The notes under the pieces are model-generated. The model did no database searches and was not told where the DNA came from. It worked only from the letters and a program-made list of their open reading frames with translations. 64,000 nucleotides of DNA from Mycobacterium sp. 852014-52450_SCH5900713 (lineage in GTDB: Bacteria; Actinomycetota; Actinomycetes; Mycobacteriales; Mycobacteriaceae). Below, piece by piece: positions 1-7,323 of this stretch (position 1 is the stretch's first letter; each line of letters begins with the position of its first letter). Made by a program: the position numbers and the translations under genes. The DNA lies in contig NZ_LZIL01000053.1 of NCBI RefSeq assembly GCF_001667075.1, positions 124,001 to 188,000 on the forward strand, given 5' to 3'.

Positions 1-135
1 GTCGACCTCACCAAGCGTGTCGAAGGTGGGGCCGGGGCCCAGCGAGACGAACGGCACCGTCACCACCGCGAGCAGCACGCCGAAGACCAGGATCGGCACC
101 AGCGCGACCATCAAGGTCAGAATCCGCCTGTTCAC
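1..135 (-). CDS. PDZ/Lon-like membrane-anchored protease, N-terminal fragment
   Basis: Only the first 45 codons lie in the window; the gene runs off the left edge. The peptide starts at a GTG, opens VNRRILTLMVALVPIL and continues as one hydrophobic segment (about residues 5-30), followed by the LGPGPTFDTLGE stretch typical of the Rv3194c family. In that family a single N-terminal membrane anchor precedes an extracytoplasmic PDZ domain and a Lon-like serine protease domain; neither is visible here. It is divergent from the Zincin_2 gene, with about 95 bp between the two starts. Confidence 0.85.
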   Translation of the reverse strand, partial: MNRRILTLMVALVPILVFGVLLAVVTVPFVSLGPGPTFDTLGEVD

Positions 136-230
136 GCCGATTACACTAGACGGAGCCCACCGCGCCCGGTTCAGCCACAAGCTGACCCGAGATCGCCCAC
201 CCCGTTCCGGTGGTGAGTACCGTTGACGGT

Positions 231-1589
231 ATGGCTGACCTGCCTTTCGGCTTCTCCTCCGGAGAGGACCCCGACAAACCCGGGAAGAAAGATCCCAATT
301 CGGGCTCTGGTGGCTCCGACCCGTTCGGCGCATTCGGCATGGGCGGCGAGTTCGGCATGGGCGACCTGGGACAGATCTTCACCCAGTTGGGCCAGATGCT
401 CAGCGGCGCGGGCACCGGCATGGCCGGCGGACAGTCGGGCCCGGTCAACTACGAGCTTGCGCGCCGGGTTGCGACCAACTCGATCGGGTTCGTGGCACCC
501 ATCCCGGCCACCACCCACTCGGCGATCGCCGACGCGGTGCACCTCGCCGAGACCTGGCTGGACGGCGCCACGGCGCTGCCGGCCGGCACCAGCACGGCGG
601 TGGGCTGGACCCCGGCCGACTGGGTCGACAACAGCCTGGAAACCTGGAAGCGGTTGTGTGACCCGATGGCACAACAGATTTCGACGGTATGGGCGTCGTC
701 GCTGCCCGAGGAGGCCAAGAGCATGGCCGGCCCGCTGATGGCGATGATGTCGCAGATGGGCGGCATGGCCTTCGGCTCCCAGCTGGGACAGGCGCTGGGC
801 CGATTGTCCCGCGAGGTGCTGACGTCGACCGAAATCGGTCTGCCGTTGGGGCCCAAGGGCATTGCCGCGATCCTGCCCGATGCCCTGGAGTCGTTCGCCG
901 CCGGACTCGAGCAGCCCCGCAGCGAGATCCTGACGTTCCTGGCCGCCCGCGAGGCCGCCCACCACCGGCTGTTCAGCCACGTGCCGTGGCTGTCGAGCCA
1001 GCTGCTGGGCGCCGTGGAGGCCTACGCGATGGGCATGCAGATCGACATGAGCGGAATCGAGGAGCTGGCCCGCGACTTCAACCCGGCAACATTGTCCGAC
1101 CCGGCGGCCATCGAAAACCTCTTGGGGCAGGGCGTTTTCGAGCCCAAGGCGACCCCTGCGCAGACGCAGGCGCTGGAACGCCTCGAGACGCTGCTCGCGT
1201 TGGTCGAAGGCTGGGTGCAGGTGGTGGTGAACGCGGCCCTGGGCGACCGGATTCCGGGCGCGGCCGCGCTCAGCGAGACGCTGCGCCGCCGCCGCGCCAC
1301 CGGCGGCCCGGCCGAGCAGACGTTCGCGACGCTGGTGGGCCTGGAGCTGCGGCCCCGCAAGATGCGCGAAGCCGCCGCGTTGTGGGAGCGCCTCACCGAG
1401 GCCGCGGGCGTGGACGCCCGCGACGCCATCTGGCAACACCCCGATCTGCTGCCCGGTGCCGAGGACCTCGACGACCCGGCCGGCTTCATCGACCGGGTCA
1501 TCGGCGGCGACACCAGCGGCATCGACGAGGCGATCGCCAAACTCGAGGAGAACCCCGGGGACCCGGGCGCCGGCCCTGTGGACAACTGA
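231..1589 (+). CDS. Zincin_2 (DUF2342) family putative metallohydrolase, Rv3195-like
   Basis: This 452-residue protein matches the actinobacterial Zincin_2/DUF2342 family (TIGR03624 type), predicted zinc-dependent hydrolases of unknown substrate. The N-terminus is Gly/Pro/Asp-rich and probably disordered (to about residue 75). The globular part carries the TSTAVGWTPADWV segment and the AAREAAHHRLFSHVPWL segment, whose paired histidines are the likely metal ligands. ATG 231 (MADLPFGFSSGED) is chosen because the family starts this way; an in-frame GTG lies at 210. The cyclodehydratase-like gene follows 36 bp downstream on the same strand, so they are probably co-transcribed. Function is inferred from family only. 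Confidence 0.85.
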   Translation: MADLPFGFSSGEDPDKPGKKDPNSGSGGSDPFGAFGMGGEFGMGDLGQIFTQLGQMLSGAGTGMAGGQSGPVNYELARRVATNSIGFVAPIPATTHSAIADAVHLAETWLDGATALPAGTSTAVGWTPADWVDNSLETWKRLCDPMAQQISTVWASSLPEEAKSMAGPLMAMMSQMGGMAFGSQLGQALGRLSREVLTSTEIGLPLGPKGIAAILPDALESFAAGLEQPRSEILTFLAAREAAHHRLFSHVPWLSSQLLGAVEAYAMGMQIDMSGIEELARDFNPATLSDPAAIENLLGQGVFEPKATPAQTQALERLETLLALVEGWVQVVVNAALGDRIPGAAALSETLRRRRATGGPAEQTFATLVGLELRPRKMREAAALWERLTEAAGVDARDAIWQHPDLLPGAEDLDDPAGFIDRVIGGDTSGIDEAIAKLEENPGDPGAGPVDN

Positions 1590-1625
1590 CTTAGCCGGTC
1601 TCCGCCGGCGTGACACAGTGCACCC

Positions 1626-2483
1626 GTGTCACCGGCCCTGCTCTCTACCTACGCGCTGGACCCGGCCATGCCGGTGTTGCTGCGGCCCGACGGCGACGTT
1701 CAGGTCGGTTGGGACCCCCGCCGCGCCGTGCTGGTGCGTCCGCCGGGCGGCCTGGCCCCGCCGGAGCTGGCCGCGTTGCTGCGGTCCATGCGATCACCGA
1801 CGCCGCTATCGGAGCTACAGCGCCGGGCCGCCGACCGCGGCCTGCAGGACGTTGAGGGGCTGACGCACCTGGTCGCCCAGCTCGTCGGCGCGGGCGTCGC
1901 GACCGAATGCGCGAAGTCCCGCGGTCGGGCGCCGGGCATCCGGATCCACGGCCGCGGACCGCTCTCCGAGCTGCTCGTCGAGGCATTGCGCTGCTCGGGC
2001 GCCCGCGTCGCCCACAGCAGCCAACCGCACGCCGCGGTGTCGGCGACGGCCGTCGACCTGGTGGTCCTGTCCGACTACCTGGTCGCCGATCCGCGCATGG
2101 TCCGCAACCTGCACACCCAGGGTGTCCCCCACCTGCCGGTCCGGGTCCGCGACGGCATCGGGCTGGTCGGTCCGCTGGTCATCCCCGGCACGACCAGCTG
2201 CCTGGGCTGCGCCGACCTGCACCGCCGGGACCGCGACGCAGCGTGGCCGGCCATCTCGGCGCAGCTGCGGGAAACCGTCGGTGTCGCCGACCGGGCCACG
2301 TTGCTGGCGACCGCCGCGCTGGCGCTCAGCCAGGTGAACCGGGTGATCGCTGCCGTTCGCAGGCAGGAGGCGGTGCCCGATCCCGGTCCGCCCCAGACGC
2401 TGAACGCCACGCTGGAATTCGATCTCAACGCCGGCGCGATCGTCGTGCGGCGATGGACCCGACATCCGTTGTGCCAGTGCTGA
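1626..2483 (+). CDS. Cyclodehydratase/TOMM leader-binding-like protein, Rv3196-like
   Basis: The 285-residue product resembles the E1-like cyclodehydratase partner domain of TOMM (thiazole/oxazole-modified peptide) systems, as in the TIGR03882-type family. Visible markers are the N-terminal LDPAMPVLLRPDGDVQVGWD segment (a RiPP-recognition-like region), a Rossmann-like middle (IRIHGRGPLSELLVEALR) and the GTTSCLGCADLHRRDRDAAW block with a CxxC pair. No YcaO partner or precursor peptide is seen nearby, so classical RiPP synthesis is not supported. The GTG start at 1626 lies 36 bp after the Zincin_2 gene. What it modifies or binds is unknown. Confidence 0.75.
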   Translation: MSPALLSTYALDPAMPVLLRPDGDVQVGWDPRRAVLVRPPGGLAPPELAALLRSMRSPTPLSELQRRAADRGLQDVEGLTHLVAQLVGAGVATECAKSRGRAPGIRIHGRGPLSELLVEALRCSGARVAHSSQPHAAVSATAVDLVVLSDYLVADPRMVRNLHTQGVPHLPVRVRDGIGLVGPLVIPGTTSCLGCADLHRRDRDAAWPAISAQLRETVGVADRATLLATAALALSQVNRVIAAVRRQEAVPDPGPPQTLNATLEFDLNAGAIVVRRWTRHPLCQC

Positions 2484-2492
2484 ACCGGGCTG

Positions 2493-2666
2493 CTAGCCCA
2501 GCCGGCCCTGGTCCGGAACGTCCGTCGACACCGCCTCGTATGCGGTCGCGAGCTGCTGCAGGATCTCCGCGGTCAAGGTGCGGTCGGTTCGATGTTTGTC
2601 CAGCGTTTCGATGATCGCCCTGAACAAGGAGTCAGCGGCGTCGTGCTGCGATTGCTTTGCTGCCAT
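2493..2666 (-). CDS. Small hypothetical protein (57 aa)
   Basis: I do not recognise this protein. The reading frame from the ATG at 2666 encodes 57 residues beginning MAAKQSQHDAADSLFRAI. It is charged and rich in helix-formers, with heptad-like hydrophobic spacing (SLFRAIIETL, AEILQQLATAY), unlike the Arg/Pro-rich translations of antisense frames around it. It is convergent with the preceding gene (9 bp gap) and divergent from the ABC1 kinase. The Shine-Dalgarno match is weak (GGGCGG about 13 nt upstream), so it could be a chance frame. Confidence 0.5.
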   Translation of the reverse strand: MAAKQSQHDAADSLFRAIIETLDKHRTDRTLTAEILQQLATAYEAVSTDVPDQGRLG

Positions 2667-2822
2667 GGCCTGGTCGATACCGCCCTTCGGATGCGTCCTA
2701 CGACGGGTCGCCGACTGCGACCCGCAAGGCACAACCTAGGGCCCGCGCCTCCAGCCGTGCGGCCGACGAAGTGTTGTGAAGATCAAGCGCGAGCCGCGTC
2801 GGCCGTCATGGATGATGGATAC

Positions 2823-4151
2823 GTGGCAGACATCAAACGCGGCCGCGCGGCGCGGAACGCGAAGCTGGCCAGCATCCCGGTCGGCTTCGCCGGCCGGGCG
2901 GCGCTCGGCTTCGGTAAGCGGCTGACCGGCAAGTCGAGGGACGAAGTCCAGGCCGAGCTGATGGAGAAAGCCGCCAACCAGCTGTTCACCGTTCTGGGCG
3001 AGCTCAAGGGCGGAGCGATGAAGGTGGGCCAGGCCCTGTCGGTGATGGAGGCCGCCATCCCGGACGAGTACGGCGAGCCCTACCGCGAGGCGTTGACCAA
3101 GCTGCAGAAGGACGCCCCGCCGCTGCCCGCCCACAAGGTGCACCGGGTGCTCGACGCCCAGCTGGGCACCAAGTGGCGCGAGCGGTTCAGTTCGTTCGAC
3201 GACAAACCGATTGCCTCGGCCAGCATCGGCCAGGTGCACAAGGCGGTCTGGGCCGACGGGCGCTTGGTGGCCGTCAAGATCCAGTACCCGGGCGCGGACG
3301 AGGCGCTGCGCGCCGACCTGAAAACCATGCAGCGTCTGGTCGGCGTGGTCAAACAGCTCGCCCCCGGCGCCGACGTCCAGGGCATCGTCGACGAGCTGAT
3401 CGAGCGCACCGAGATGGAGCTCGACTACCGGCTGGAGGCCGACAACCAACGCGCCTTCGCCAAGGCCTACGAGGGCCACCCGCACTTCGTCATACCGCAC
3501 GTCGTGGCCAGCGCCCCAAAGGTCGTGGTGCAGGAGTGGATCGAGGGGTTGCCGTTGGCGGAGATCATCCGCAACGGGACGCGTGAGCAGCGCGACCTGA
3601 TCGGCACCCGGCTGCTCGAGCTCACCTTCGACGCGCCGCGCCGGCTGGGAATGCTGCACGGCGACGCCCACCCGGGGAACTTCATGCTGCTCCCCGACGA
3701 CCGGATGGGCGTCATCGACTTCGGCGCCGTCGCGCCCCTGCCCGGCGGCTACCCCATCGAGCTCGGGATGACGATCCGGTTGGCCCGCGACAAGAACTAC
3801 GACCTGCTGTTGCCGACGATGGAGAAGGTCGGCTTCATCCAGAAGGGCCAGCAGGTGTCGGTGCGCGACATCGACGAGATGCTGCGCCAGTACGTAGAGC
3901 CCATCGAGGTCGACGTCTTCCACTACACGCGCAAGTGGCTGCAGCGCATGACGGTCGGCCAGATCGACCGGTCGGTGTCGCAGATCAAGACGGCCCGGCA
4001 GATGGACCTGCCGCCCAAGCTGGCCATTCCGATGCGCGTCATCGCATCCGTGGCCGCGATTCTGTGCCAGCTGGACGCGCGGGTGCCGATCAAGCGGCTG
4101 TCCGAGGAGCTGATCCCGGGCTTCGCCGAGCCCGACAGCGCGGTCGTCTAG
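2823..4151 (+). CDS. ABC1/UbiB-family atypical protein kinase, Rv3197-like
   Basis: A 442-residue ABC1 (ADCK/UbiB) kinase-like ATPase. The family KxGQ motif appears as MKVGQALS near residue 65, followed by the ASASIGQVHKA nucleotide-loop block, VAVKIQYPG with the ATP-binding lysine, the LHGDAHPGNFML catalytic block and IDFGAVAPL metal-binding block. GTG 2823 (VADIKRGRAARNAKL) matches the M. tuberculosis N-terminus; ATG 2808 is an in-frame alternative. Its stop overlaps the 3' end of whiB7 by 4 bp on the opposite strand. In M. tuberculosis this gene has been linked with WhiB7-type drug tolerance; that role is not shown by sequence. Confidence 0.92.
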   Translation: MADIKRGRAARNAKLASIPVGFAGRAALGFGKRLTGKSRDEVQAELMEKAANQLFTVLGELKGGAMKVGQALSVMEAAIPDEYGEPYREALTKLQKDAPPLPAHKVHRVLDAQLGTKWRERFSSFDDKPIASASIGQVHKAVWADGRLVAVKIQYPGADEALRADLKTMQRLVGVVKQLAPGADVQGIVDELIERTEMELDYRLEADNQRAFAKAYEGHPHFVIPHVVASAPKVVVQEWIEGLPLAEIIRNGTREQRDLIGTRLLELTFDAPRRLGMLHGDAHPGNFMLLPDDRMGVIDFGAVAPLPGGYPIELGMTIRLARDKNYDLLLPTMEKVGFIQKGQQVSVRDIDEMLRQYVEPIEVDVFHYTRKWLQRMTVGQIDRSVSQIKTARQMDLPPKLAIPMRVIASVAAILCQLDARVPIKRLSEELIPGFAEPDSAVV

Positions 4152-4417
4152 GCCGCGACCCCCTCTTTGCGGGGACGTCCGCGCGGTCGTTTGAAGCCCA
4201 GGATCGAGCCCCGGTCGATGATCTCGCCGCCCCACACACCCCAGGGCTCGGCCCGCTCCAGCGCAGACGCCAGGCACTGGCGCCGAATCGGGCAGCCCAC
4301 GCAGAGCGCCTTGGCGCGCTCGAGGTCGGCCGGGGTCTCGGCGAACCAAAGGTCGGGATCGCCGGTGTGACACGGCAATACCCGCGACGACTGTCTGGGG
4401 ACTGTCAGAGCCGACAT
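4148..4417 (-). CDS. whiB7: WhiB7, Fe-S antibiotic-resistance regulator
   Basis: An 89-residue Wbl-family transcription factor that binds a [4Fe-4S] cluster and sigma-A and activates intrinsic resistance genes. Cluster ligands are C16, C39, C42 and C48 (the last three in LCVGCPIRRQC), followed by the GVWGG turn (60-64) and the AT-hook RGRPRK (79-84), which is diagnostic for WhiB7 among Wbl proteins. The gene is preceded by a long leader holding a uORF and terminator hairpin (4505-4713) and by an AT-rich element beside the -35, consistent with autoregulation and attenuation. It converges on the ABC1 kinase gene with a 4-bp overlap. Confidence 0.97.
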   Translation of the reverse strand: MSALTVPRQSSRVLPCHTGDPDLWFAETPADLERAKALCVGCPIRRQCLASALERAEPWGVWGGEIIDRGSILGFKRPRGRPRKEGVAA

Positions 4418-4434
4418 GTCCTGCTCACCTGCTT

Positions 4435-4470
4435 CCTGGTCGGGGCTTCCTTTTGGTGATCCGGACCAGG
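4435..4470 (-). promoter_or_regulatory. Hairpin just upstream of the whiB7 ribosome binding region
   Basis: Seven-base arms CCTGGTC (4435-4441) and GACCAGG (4464-4470) are perfectly complementary and lie 18 nt before the whiB7 start codon. In the transcript this would fold just upstream of the purine-rich ribosome binding region (4418-4434). It might tune initiation; the role is inferred. Confidence 0.4.
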
Positions 4471-4504
4471 TAGCGGGCTTGGAAAAACGTTGCCCCTAAA
4501 ACTG

Positions 4505-4538
4505 TGGCCACGGATCCTTGACTTCGGGTCCGTGGCCA
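4505..4538 (-). terminator. Attenuator-type hairpin between the whiB7 uORF and whiB7
   Basis: Bases 4505-4514 and 4529-4538 are perfect 10-bp complements; three further pairs (one a wobble) extend the stem around an 8-nt loop. On the minus strand it is followed by CAGTTTTAGG, a modest U tract. The upstream arm lies inside CGTGGCCATTCGGTG (plus strand, 4531-4545), which is repeated at 4561-4575 over the last uORF codons and stop. The uORF copy can therefore compete for the downstream arm, as in an antiterminator. Transcription attenuation of whiB7 is known in mycobacteria; this exact pairing is my reading. Confidence 0.75.
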
Positions 4539-4557
4539 TTCGGTGAAAACCGGGGAG

Positions 4558-4713
4558 TTACGTGGCCATTCGGTGGACCTCGAGTCGCGCGGACGCGTTC
4601 GTCGCGGCGGCGGCGCGATGCTTGAGCGCGGCCGCCGGCGCGGCGGTGTCGGCGGCGTGCTTCAGCACGGCCGCCGCGGCGGCCACGCCCACACCGAACG
4701 CGTCGCTGATCAT
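4558..4713 (-). CDS. whiB7 upstream ORF (51-aa leader peptide)
   Basis: The frame opens at ATG 4713 behind an excellent Shine-Dalgarno (AAAGGAGG, 9 nt spacing), the best in this region, and encodes 51 residues beginning MISDAFGVGVAAAAAVLKHA and ending LEVHRMAT. It is Ala-rich with no recognisable fold. Its stop is about 20 nt before the terminator hairpin, and its last codons contain one copy of the repeated sequence that can pair with the hairpin. The likely role is to sense translation: a stalled ribosome would alter folding and let transcription reach whiB7. The role rests on known whiB7 leader regulation. Confidence 0.75.
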   Translation of the reverse strand: MISDAFGVGVAAAAAVLKHAADTAAPAAALKHRAAAATNASARLEVHRMAT

Positions 4714-4753
4714 CGTGGCCACCCTCCTTTCGTAGCGCCGGAACGCGGTTTCG

Positions 4754-4791
4754 AGGGTAAACGGTCCCCGCCCCGCACCACAACCGATTTT
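4754..4791 (-). promoter_or_regulatory. whiB7 promoter with AT-rich WhiB7 site
   Basis: On the minus strand a -35-like TTGTGG (4783-4778) and a -10-like TACCCT (4759-4754) are separated by 18 bp. The AAAAT tract immediately upstream (4791-4787) matches the AT-rich patch that the WhiB7 AT-hook contacts beside the -35. The promoter sits just past the uvrD2 stop, about 40 bp before the uORF start. No start site was measured. Confidence 0.65.
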
Positions 4792-4804
4792 CTGACCTGC
4801 GCCT

Positions 4805-6916
4805 TCAGCGGTCAGCATGCACCAACCCCAGCACGTCAGGCCCGTACTGTTCGAGCTTGCGCGCGCCGATGCCGGGGATCGCGATCAGCGCGTCCTCGTC
4901 GCCGGGGCGCAGCTCGGCGATCGCGATCAGCGTGTTGTCGGTGAAGACGACATACGCGGGCACGTTCTGTTCCTTGGCGACGTCCAGCCGCCACGCCTTG
5001 AGCCGCAGCAGCAGCTCTTCGTCGACGTCGGCGGCGCACGTTTCGCAGCGCCGCAGCATGACCGCCGCGGAGGTGGACAGGTCCTTGTTGCAGATCCGGC
5101 AACGCGCCGGGGCGCCGCGGTTGCGCCGGGCCTTGCCCGGGGCGGCGTCGGCGCGGGCCTGCGGTGCGATGCCGTTGAGGAACCGCGAGGGCCTGCGACC
5201 CTGCCGCCCGCCGGGGCTGCGAGCCAGCGCCCAGCTGAGCGCCAAATGAATTCGCGCCCTGGTGATTCCGACATAGAGCAGCCGGCGCTCCTCCTCGACG
5301 GCCTCGCTTTCGGGGCCGTGCGCCAGCGCGTGCGAGATGGGCAGCGTGCCGTCGGCCAGCCCGACCAAGAACACCGCGTCCCACTCCAGGCCCTTGGCGG
5401 CGTGCAGCGAGGCCAGCGTGACGCCCTGCACCACGGGTGGGTGCCGCGCGTCGGCGCGCAGCCGGAGTTCGGCCAGCAGGCCCGGGAGTTCCAGCTGCGG
5501 GCGCTGGGCCACCTCGTCGTCGACCAGCTCGGCCAGCGCGGTCAGCGCCTCCCAACGCTCCCGGGCGCGGGTGCCGACGGGCGGCTCGGCCGTCAGCCCG
5601 AGGGGCTCCAGGACCGCCCGCACGACCGCAGGCAGCGGACCCTCGGCGCCGCGCTCGGCGGCCCGTTGCAGGGCCAACAACGCCTGCTTGATCTCCTGCC
5701 GGGTGAAGAACCCCTCGCCGCCGCGGACCTGATAGGGGATGGCGGCCTCGGTCAGCGCCTCCTCGTAGGCCTCGGACTGCGCGTTGACCCGGTACAGCAC
5801 GGCGATCTCCGACGGCGGCGTGCCCGCCTCGATCAGCCGGGCGATCGAGGTGGCGACCGCGGCCGCCTCGGCCGGTTCGTCGGAATACTCGTGGAAGGAC
5901 GGCGCCGGGCCCGGCGGACGCTGCCCGGACAGGTGCAGCTTGCTGCCGGCGACCCGGCCGCGGGCCGCGGCGATCACCTGGTTCGCCAGCGACACCACCT
6001 GCGGGGTCGAGCGGTAGTCGCGCTCGAGGCGAACAACTGTCGCGTCGGGATACCGCCGCGAAAAGTCGAGCAGGAACCGCGGTGAGGCCCCGGTGAACGA
6101 GTAGATGGTCTGGTTGGCGTCGCCGACGACAGTCAGGTCGTCCCGGTCGCCCAGCCACGCCGTCAGCACCCGCTGCTGCAGGGGCGTGACGTCCTGGTAT
6201 TCGTCGACGACGAAGCAGCGGTAGCGGCCCCGGAATTCGTCGGCCACGGCGGCGTCGTTTTCGATCGCGGCCGCGGTGTGCAGCAGCAGGTCGTCGAAAT
6301 CGAGCAGTGTCACCGACTCGTCGCGGACCTTGAGCGCCTCGTAGGCGGCGTACACGGTCGCGACCCGGGCGGCGTCCAGCGGGATGTCCCGCCCCGCCTC
6401 GGCCACGGCGGCCGGGTAATCCTCGGGGCCGATCAGCGACGCCTTGGCCCACTCGATCTCGCCCGCCAGGTCGCGGACGTCATCGGTGCTGGCGTTGATC
6501 CGGGAGCGGCTGGCCGCCCGCGCCACGACGGCGAACTTGGTGTCCAGCAGCTGCCAGCCGGTGTCGCCGACCACCCGCGGCCAGAAATACCGCAGCTGCC
6601 GGTGCGCCGCGGCGTGAAACGTCAGCGCCTGCACCCCGCCGACGCCGGTGTCGGTGCCCGCGGAGGCGTCCAGCGTCCGCAACCGGGAACGCATCTCCCC
6701 CGCCGCCCGCTGGGTGAAGGTGACCGCCAGCACCTGCCCGGCCGCCACGTGACCGTTCGCCACCAGCTGCGCGATTCGGTGGGTGATGGTGCGGGTCTTG
6801 CCCGTCCCGGCGCCCGCGAGCACGCAGACCGGTCCGCGCGGAGCCAGCACGGCCTCGCGCTGCTCGTCGTCCAGTCCGGCGGTCAAAGCGTCGGCGACCA
6901 TCGGCATGGCGTCCAT
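4805..6916 (-). CDS. uvrD2: UvrD2, UvrD-family DNA helicase with Zn-type cysteines and HRDC domain
   Basis: A 703-residue superfamily 1 helicase. Walker A AGAGTGKTR is near residue 40, QALTFHAAA follows, motif II is VVDEYQDV, motif IV/V includes RVNAQSEAYEEAL, and motif VI is ERRLLYVGITRAR. The C-terminal third carries a four-cysteine module (CRIC and CETC separated by about 14 residues) and an HRDC domain ending IPGIGARKLEQYG, the layout of mycobacterial UvrD2. The start is set at ATG 6916 (MDAMPMVADAL); ATG 6907 and upstream 6952 are possible and no candidate has a strong ribosome site. UvrD2 is essential in M. tuberculosis (known). Confidence 0.95.
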   Translation of the reverse strand: MDAMPMVADALTAGLDDEQREAVLAPRGPVCVLAGAGTGKTRTITHRIAQLVANGHVAAGQVLAVTFTQRAAGEMRSRLRTLDASAGTDTGVGGVQALTFHAAAHRQLRYFWPRVVGDTGWQLLDTKFAVVARAASRSRINASTDDVRDLAGEIEWAKASLIGPEDYPAAVAEAGRDIPLDAARVATVYAAYEALKVRDESVTLLDFDDLLLHTAAAIENDAAVADEFRGRYRCFVVDEYQDVTPLQQRVLTAWLGDRDDLTVVGDANQTIYSFTGASPRFLLDFSRRYPDATVVRLERDYRSTPQVVSLANQVIAAARGRVAGSKLHLSGQRPPGPAPSFHEYSDEPAEAAAVATSIARLIEAGTPPSEIAVLYRVNAQSEAYEEALTEAAIPYQVRGGEGFFTRQEIKQALLALQRAAERGAEGPLPAVVRAVLEPLGLTAEPPVGTRARERWEALTALAELVDDEVAQRPQLELPGLLAELRLRADARHPPVVQGVTLASLHAAKGLEWDAVFLVGLADGTLPISHALAHGPESEAVEEERRLLYVGITRARIHLALSWALARSPGGRQGRRPSRFLNGIAPQARADAAPGKARRNRGAPARCRICNKDLSTSAAVMLRRCETCAADVDEELLLRLKAWRLDVAKEQNVPAYVVFTDNTLIAIAELRPGDEDALIAIPGIGARKLEQYGPDVLGLVHADR

Positions 6917-7044
6917 CTTGGCAGCGGTTGCCGACAAACCGTGGCCCCGCATGGTGCGCGTCGGCGAGTCGCCGCAACTCGCCGGTATCGGTGTGCCGCG
7001 GCCGCGGCGCGGAACATGTTGTCTCCGGGCTACGTTAACCAGCT

Positions 7045-7299
7045 ATGACCAATGCCCCGCTCACCGTCTACACGACCTCATGGTGTGGCTACTGCCACCG
7101 CCTCATGACCGTGTTGAAGTCCAACGGAATCCCCTATGAGGCGGTCGACATCGAAGACGATCCCGCCGCGGCGGAGTTCGTCGGCTCGGTGAACGGCGGC
7201 AACAGGACGGTTCCGACGGTGAAGTTCGCCGACGGGTCCACGCTCACCAACCCGAGCGCGGCCGAGGTCAAGGCCAAGCTGGCCGAAGCCGGCGCCTAG
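7045..7299 (+). CDS. mrx1: Mycoredoxin-1 (glutaredoxin-like)
   Basis: An 84-residue thioredoxin-fold oxidoreductase that reduces mycothiol mixed disulfides in the cytosol. The active site is CGYC (C14, C17) in TTSWCGYCHRL, and the GNRTVPTVKF segment holds the cis-proline. Its length equals that of M. tuberculosis Rv3198A. It starts about 130 bp from the divergent uvrD2 and converges on nudC across a 24-bp gap. Confidence 0.95.
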   Translation: MTNAPLTVYTTSWCGYCHRLMTVLKSNGIPYEAVDIEDDPAAAEFVGSVNGGNRTVPTVKFADGSTLTNPSAAEVKAKLAEAGA

Positions 7300-7323
7300 G
7301 GCGCCGGGCGGGCGCACGCCGGC

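Noticed and set aside
2823..4151. Suspicion that the ABC1 kinase acts as an aminoglycoside kinase
   Set aside because: The motifs (KxGQ, ASASIGQVH, HGDAHPGN) are of ABC1/UbiB type, so a direct drug-kinase role is not supported.
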